Source: Stachybotrys elegans
Taxonomy: Eukaryota > Ascomycota > Sordariomycetes > Hypocreales > Stachybotryaceae
Assembly: GCA_020746835.1 (NCBI GenBank)
Contig: JAGPNK010000001.1
Span: 5,456,001-5,520,000, forward strand
Reading direction: 5' to 3'
DNA: 64,000 nucleotides
The notes under the pieces were generated by a model. It was not told the DNA's origin. It saw only the letters and a program-made list of their open reading frames with translations, and made no database searches. The position numbers and the translations under genes are program-made. Shown here piece by piece: positions 59,401 through 64,000 of this stretch. Position 1 is the stretch's first letter. The number at the start of each line of letters is the position of its first letter.

Positions 59401-60749
59401 GGATCGAGCCAGTCCTACGATTACTCGAGTCTCGAAGCGTGCCATGCTCTAGATTAGTCGAGGCCCTTTGGCAGCTGAGCCCTGGGTGTGCTTCCTTGCC
59501 CCGTATACTGTCAGGGGAGCGGCAGATAGAGCAGGCAGGATAGGTTGCATCGGATTCCCAGGTAGGGATGGACAGGGTCTGGACCGCCCGGCTCTGAGAT
59601 GATGCCGGTGTAGATCTCGTAGATCCAAGCCAAGGGAGTCAATGGCGGTGGCGGTATTTTGAGCTGAGGCAGTGCAGCCAGATGTTGCAATTGCAGCCGG
59701 CTCTCATTCCACGCTTTTGGCAGATATACGTTTTCGAGGCAGTTCTGGAGACGGTTTGTACGAGCCTGGCTGCCTTGCAAGTCGTCTAATATTTTCCCAG
59801 ATACTTGAGAGGTTCGAAGATGAAAGAGAAACGTATTTATTCAAGTTTGTATTTGATATCCTATCACTTTGACTTCAGGTCTGGGTTGTTCGAGTGCTAA
59901 TTCTACGTTCGCCATCTGAAATAGACGGGCTATACAGGGCGAGGACTGATGGTCTCTTGAAGAAAGAATGAACCTTCAAGCCTATACCGGAACACATACA
60001 CACAACAACCGTCCCAAGACCGGCCCAGAGTTCTCAGAGAACCCGAATCATCCTCGATCGATGAAATATTCTTGTGGTTGGGCCAGCCTCTATCACGTTT
60101 GTGCGGAGTAATACTACTTGGCAAAAAATGCACCTCAGACGAACCTTTGATGGTCTTGGTCCTTTTAGGAAAACCAAAGAACCAGGAATGAGCTATTCAT
60201 CAAGACGCACAGTCGTTCTTCTCGGATATAATGCTTGGGTTGGATATGTACGAGCAGGTCCGGCTTCCTTGCCAGTTGCACAGGGCATTGAGTCCCCGAT
60301 TGGCCCAATTAACGACGTTGCTGGGCAGACGTCTCAGAAGGCTGTCTGTGCTACCTATGTAGATGTGCTGAGAAAGAGTTGTCACCGCTACTCACACGGA
60401 GAATCGACGTCCTTTGCCTTGCAACATCCCAGCATTGTGTTTCTTTTGCCTTGTCTTATTCTTAGTTTTTGGGGGCTTCAGTCGCATAGACTTTGTTGAA
60501 TATAATTCAGAAGAAAAGAGTTTCAAGTCGACTCAATCAATTCTTTACCGCCTAACGTGTTCTTGTAATCAATGTCGGGCCTTGTTCCGGCATGTATGAA
60601 CCTTGGAAATATCTGGTGTAGGGTAGGTGACTTGGTAAACCGGGTGGTGTTTGCACTGGGGTTGAGAGCCTGAGGACCTAAGGGCCTGAGGATGGAAAGT
60701 GGGTGGGTTGATTGGTAGGACAAATTCCTATCTCTTGCTGCCACCGCCA
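56485..60749. other. Long gene-poor region
   Basis: About 4.3 kb with no gene I can support. A 90-codon minus-strand frame (57166-56894) starts with an ATG but has no recognisable content. No transposon ends, long repeats or tRNA A/B boxes were seen. The right end carries the presumed promoter of the aminopeptidase gene. Confidence 0.45.
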
Positions 60750-62741
60750 ATGACGGGACGAGGAATGTCGCTGCGCAGCATTTGTCCGGCTATTAGCGGC
60801 CGTGGAATTGGAGGGCTGATAAGCTCCGCCAGTGCCCCTCCAGCTCCAGTGCATCCAGCCAAAACAGCAGGAGCTCTGAGCCTGGCGGCGGCAACAGCGG
60901 GGTCCAGCATCAGCATCGTCACACCTGCCCCTCCTCGTATCTGCTCCCCCGTTTGGCGCATCTCTCTTCTTCACACTTCTGCTTCTGCATCTGCTTCTGC
61001 CTCTGCATTCAATTTGAGGCTTCACTCTTCTGCGACCCCATTGGCTCGGAATCGTCCGACTCTCGACTGTTCCCCGAGTACCCGCTCCTTCACCTGCACC
61101 ACGCGACCGCATCGCCACTTCTCGACTGCCTCGCCCATCATGGCTGTCGCAGAGGACTACGAGACCGTCCTCCAGGGCAAATACCCCGCCAAGGCTCACG
61201 TCAAGCGCGTCATTGAGCTCATCCGCGACAAGGTGCCCAATGCCGACGGCATCCTCTACCTCGAAGGTCGCATGACCAAGATGCTCGAAGACAACGACTC
61301 TCCCGAGCACTTCCGGTGCGTCCACAACAAATCGCTTCTGTGACCACAGCTGACCTACCCCCCAGCCAGCGACGCTACTTCTACTACGTGACCGGCTGCA
61401 ACCTTCCCGATTGCTACTTTACCTACGACTTCAAGACCTCCAAGTCCATCCTCTTCATCCCTCCCATCGACCCCGACGATGTCATCTGGTCCGGACTTCC
61501 CATGAGCCCCGAGCAGGCCCTCGAGCAGTACGACGTCGACGAGGTCAAGTTCACCGGTGACGTCAACCCCACGCTTGCCCACCTCGGCACCGCCAACCCC
61601 AAGGGTACCGTCTACGCCATTGCCAACCAGGTGTCCGACTTTGTGACCTTTATCGAGTTCGAGAACAAGGATTTCACCATCCTCAAGGACACGATTGAGG
61701 TGGCGCGCGCCATCAAGGACGACTTCGAGGTGGCTATGATCCGCAAGGCCAACAACATCTCTGGACACGCCCACAAGGCCGTCTTCGAGAAGGCCTCGAG
61801 GGCAAAGAACGAGGCCGAGCTCGAGGCTGCTTTCCTCGAGGTCTGCGTCTCTAACCAGGCCAAGGAGATGGCATACCACCCCATTGTTGCCGGTGGCCGT
61901 GCTGCGGCCACCCTGCACTACGTGCCCAACAATGCATCCCTCCAGGGCAAGCTCAACCTCCTCCTCGATGCCGGCGCCGAGTGGAACAACTACGCCTCCG
62001 ACATTGTGAGTTGAACGGCTGCCTCGATTGCTAGCTCGCTAACCCGCCGACAGACCCGAACCTTCCCCATTTCTGGCAAATTCTCCAAAGAATCGCGCGA
62101 AATTTACGACATTGTACTCAAGATGCAGAACGACAGCATCGATATGATCAAGGAGGGTGTTAACTGGGACGATGTTCACCTGCTGGCGCACAGGATTGCC
62201 ATTGACGGCCTGCTTGCCCTGGGCATCCTTAAGGGTGACAAGGACGAGATTCTGGTCAACCGCACCAGTGTAGCCTTCTTCCCCCACGGCCTGGGTCACT
62301 ACCTGGGCATGGACACGCACGACTGCGGCGGCGACCCCAACTACAGCGACCCCGACAAGATGTTCCGCTACCTGAGGAAGCGCGGGCCGCTCCCCGCTGG
62401 CAGCGTCATTACCGTGGAGCCCGGTGTGAGTAGAGCCGCAGCGCGCATTTCGGGTTTCTGCTAACCGTGGCCTAGATTTACTTTTGCAACTTCATCATCG
62501 AGCCCTACCTGAAGGACCCCAGCCACAGCAAGTACATCGACGCCTCTGTGCTGGATAAGTACTGGGACGTGGGTGGTGTCCGGTAAGTCGAGAAGCAATT
62601 GGGAGTGCGCTGGATAACGTGTACTAATGCCTCGGCAGCATCGAAGACAATGTGCTGGTGACCAAGACAGGCTACGATAACCTGACGACAGTCCTCAAGG
62701 AGGCCAACGAGCTGGAGGCTCTCATGGCAGCCGCCGCGTAA
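60750..62741 (+). CDS. pepP: Xaa-Pro aminopeptidase, M24B family (PepP), probable dual start
   Basis: Five exons: 60750-61315, 61366-62005, 62054-62425, 62476-62582 and 62639-62741, introns 48-56 nt, 595 residues from the first ATG. A second in-frame ATG at 61140 (ATCATGG) gives 465 residues, the usual PepP length. The extra 130 residues are rich in Ser, Ala, Arg and Thr with few acids, like a mitochondrial presequence, so alternative starts could send the enzyme to two compartments; this is inference. The M24 metal ligands are visible: Asp in [20 protein letters not shown] (two Asp), His in PHGLGHYLG, Glu in TVEPGIYF and Glu in RIEDNVLV. It removes N-terminal residues preceding proline and uses a dinuclear, usually manganese, centre. 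No neighbour suggests a pathway. Confidence 0.92.
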
Positions 62742-63320
62742 AGAAGGTTCAATTGAGACTAGCCTGAAATACGCCACAAAGAAAAGAAACGATGCCAGTA
62801 ATATGCAGGTGCTGCTCCGCGTGATACGAAAAGAACCAGGCCCCGACTCAGGTGTTGACGATCGCATCGCGTTTCTAACTCCAGCTTTGACACGCAATTG
62901 AGCCTTTGAAACATGGAGAGAAACGCCCTGAAGCCGATTCGGTCACAATCCGTTTCGCATCAATTGGCTCAGCCTGTGTATCAAGCTACTAATGTAACGC
63001 ACTCCATCCGTAATATGCAGAGATTGGCGAACCGTGGGGAAGTAAATAATTACCACAGCGGGCTGGGCAGCACCTAGGCTGGGCATTCCTCTTACCCCGG
63101 TAAAGAAAGGGGCCCTTTAGATAAGGACCTCTTATTTTTGTCTTTCCCCTTTGAACCACGCAATGCCGTCCGTGGATTGATAGAAGGCCAACGGAAATGA
63201 AATGATTGCGCAATGAGCGGCCTCGCAAACATCTAGCGATAATTTTTGATAAACTTTCTTTTTCTTCCTGTCCTTTTTTCCTTCCTCCTGTCTTTGTTAC
63301 TTCTGAGCCTGTGGTGTATC
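62742..63320. other. Intergenic region
   Basis: 579 bases including the pepP 3' end and the promoter and T/C-rich leader (63250-63300) of the right-edge gene. No other feature is seen. Confidence 0.6.
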
Positions 63321-64000
63321 ATGTCTGAGGGGATACACGGTCCTGTCCGGCGCAAGCCCGTCCCAGACTTTGCATACGGATACCCTCCCGATCCTTCTTC
63401 CAGGGCTCGCCCAGCGCCCTCCCCCCTACAGCCCTATCCTGCGCCTCCTCCTGCTCATACTCCCCCTCCCCCCTATCCGGGCCTTCGATCCCACCGGTCG
63501 GCTGTGGACCTCCGGCCGGGAAGCGCCGCCGCACCCTCAGGCCATCCGGCGGTGCTGCGTCCCGGCCCAGTCCATGTGCAGACGGAGCCCGGCCCGACGC
63601 CGTCGTGGCTCGCGCCGCCGCCCTCGTCGCCCCACGAGGTCCGTCGCGTCAAGAGCTCCTCGGAGCTCTCCCTCGGCGCCGCCTCCCATGACACCGGGGC
63701 CTCCTCCGCCTCGGGCGCCTCCCGGTTCAAGGCCGCGCTGGGCGAGGCGCAGTATTTCGCCAGCGGGCTCGTGAGCCACCCGGCCGAGTCGACAAAGCAC
63801 TTCACCGTCATCCGGCACTGCGGCGCCTTGGTGTGGTACCGCGGCCCTACCACCTCGGTGTCCATCAGCATTCTCTCCGACCAGCCGCTGCCCGAGGACA
63901 GGACCGTCTGGCTGCAGGAGAAGGGCTTCTCGGGAAACATGGGCATGAGCGTCAAGGCCCTCGTCGGCAGCAAGGGCAACTGGATCGACGTTACGCCCGC
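63321..64000 (+). CDS. Conserved hypothetical protein with Pro-rich head (5' part, cut by window end)
   Basis: From the ATG at 63321 one frame stays open to the last base (226 complete codons), the longest frame here. The first 120 residues are Pro/Ser-rich and probably disordered (FAYGYPPDPSSRARPAPSPL). From about residue 135 the sequence becomes ordered: SRFKAALGEAQYFASGLVSH, PAESTKHFTVIRHCGALVWY, RGPTTSVSISILSDQPLPED, RTVWLQEKGFSGNMGMSVKA, LVGSKGNWIDVTP. I recall this HFTV..H...WYRGP..S block from a conserved filamentous-ascomycete family of unknown function. No signal peptide or TM is visible in the part present. The remainder lies beyond the window. Confidence 0.75.
   Translation, partial: MSEGIHGPVRRKPVPDFAYGYPPDPSSRARPAPSPLQPYPAPPPAHTPPPPYPGLRSHRSAVDLRPGSAAAPSGHPAVLRPGPVHVQTEPGPTPSWLAPPPSSPHEVRRVKSSSELSLGAASHDTGASSASGASRFKAALGEAQYFASGLVSHPAESTKHFTVIRHCGALVWYRGPTTSVSISILSDQPLPEDRTVWLQEKGFSGNMGMSVKALVGSKGNWIDVTP

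Noticed and set aside
1..64000. tRNA, rRNA or CRISPR content
   Set aside because: I looked for tRNA B-box patterns (GGTTCGANTCC) and regularly spaced repeats and saw none. A covariance-model scan would be needed to exclude a tRNA.

Overview
The window is nuclear DNA from a filamentous ascomycete, most probably a sordariomycete and perhaps from Hypocreales. The grounds are short introns (about 43-93 nt) with GTRNGT donors and CTRAY-type branch sites, GC-rich third codon positions in the conserved genes, and a gene set typical of moulds: a Doa10-type ligase, NudE, acetyl-CoA carboxylase, a hybrid histidine kinase, a velvet-like domain and a HET-S/NLR pair. All exon models were built by hand from splice motifs and reading-frame continuity. 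No database was searched, and family names come from recognising motifs.

Layout. At 1-24.3 kb there are conserved, GC-rich housekeeping genes: a membrane-anchored protein cut by the window edge (-), the Doa10/SSM4 RING-CH ubiquitin ligase (+), the dynein regulator NudE (+), then 5.3 kb without a recognisable gene, the 2292-residue acetyl-CoA carboxylase (+), and a mitochondrial BolA-like protein (-). At 24.3-43 kb there is an accessory stretch, more AT-rich and more decayed. It holds a MITE-like element with perfect 30-bp inverted repeats, a second diverged copy of its core, a single-pass wall-sensor-like protein, a head-to-head HET-S-like/NLR pair, an SRPK-like kinase, a pseudogene with in-frame stops, an orphan-family gene, an old yellow enzyme, an LPMO-like secreted protein with six exons, and a TauD/TfdA-type dioxygenase. 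At 43-64 kb conserved genes return: a GAF hybrid histidine kinase (+), a large HeLo-like/kinase-like/trypsin-like fusion (+, one apparent frameshift), the CCDC25/Jlp2 homologue (-) with a nested twin intron, a short velvet-like protein (-), Xaa-Pro aminopeptidase (+), and a conserved gene cut by the right edge (+).

The most interesting system is at 28.2-31.7 kb. The minus-strand gene has the HET-S architecture: an N-terminal HeLo domain and two C-terminal prion-type repeats, each with a [VI]GN core. The divergent plus-strand gene encodes a NACHT-ankyrin NLR whose first 25 residues carry a third copy of the same amyloid motif. In Podospora this arrangement lets an activated NLR template amyloid folding of a pore-forming HeLo protein and trigger cell death. 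Here the ankyrin tail is frameshifted, so the receptor may be truncated or decaying. A second possible death or immune-type protein, with HeLo-like, degenerate kinase-like and trypsin-like regions, lies at 48.2-51.8 kb.
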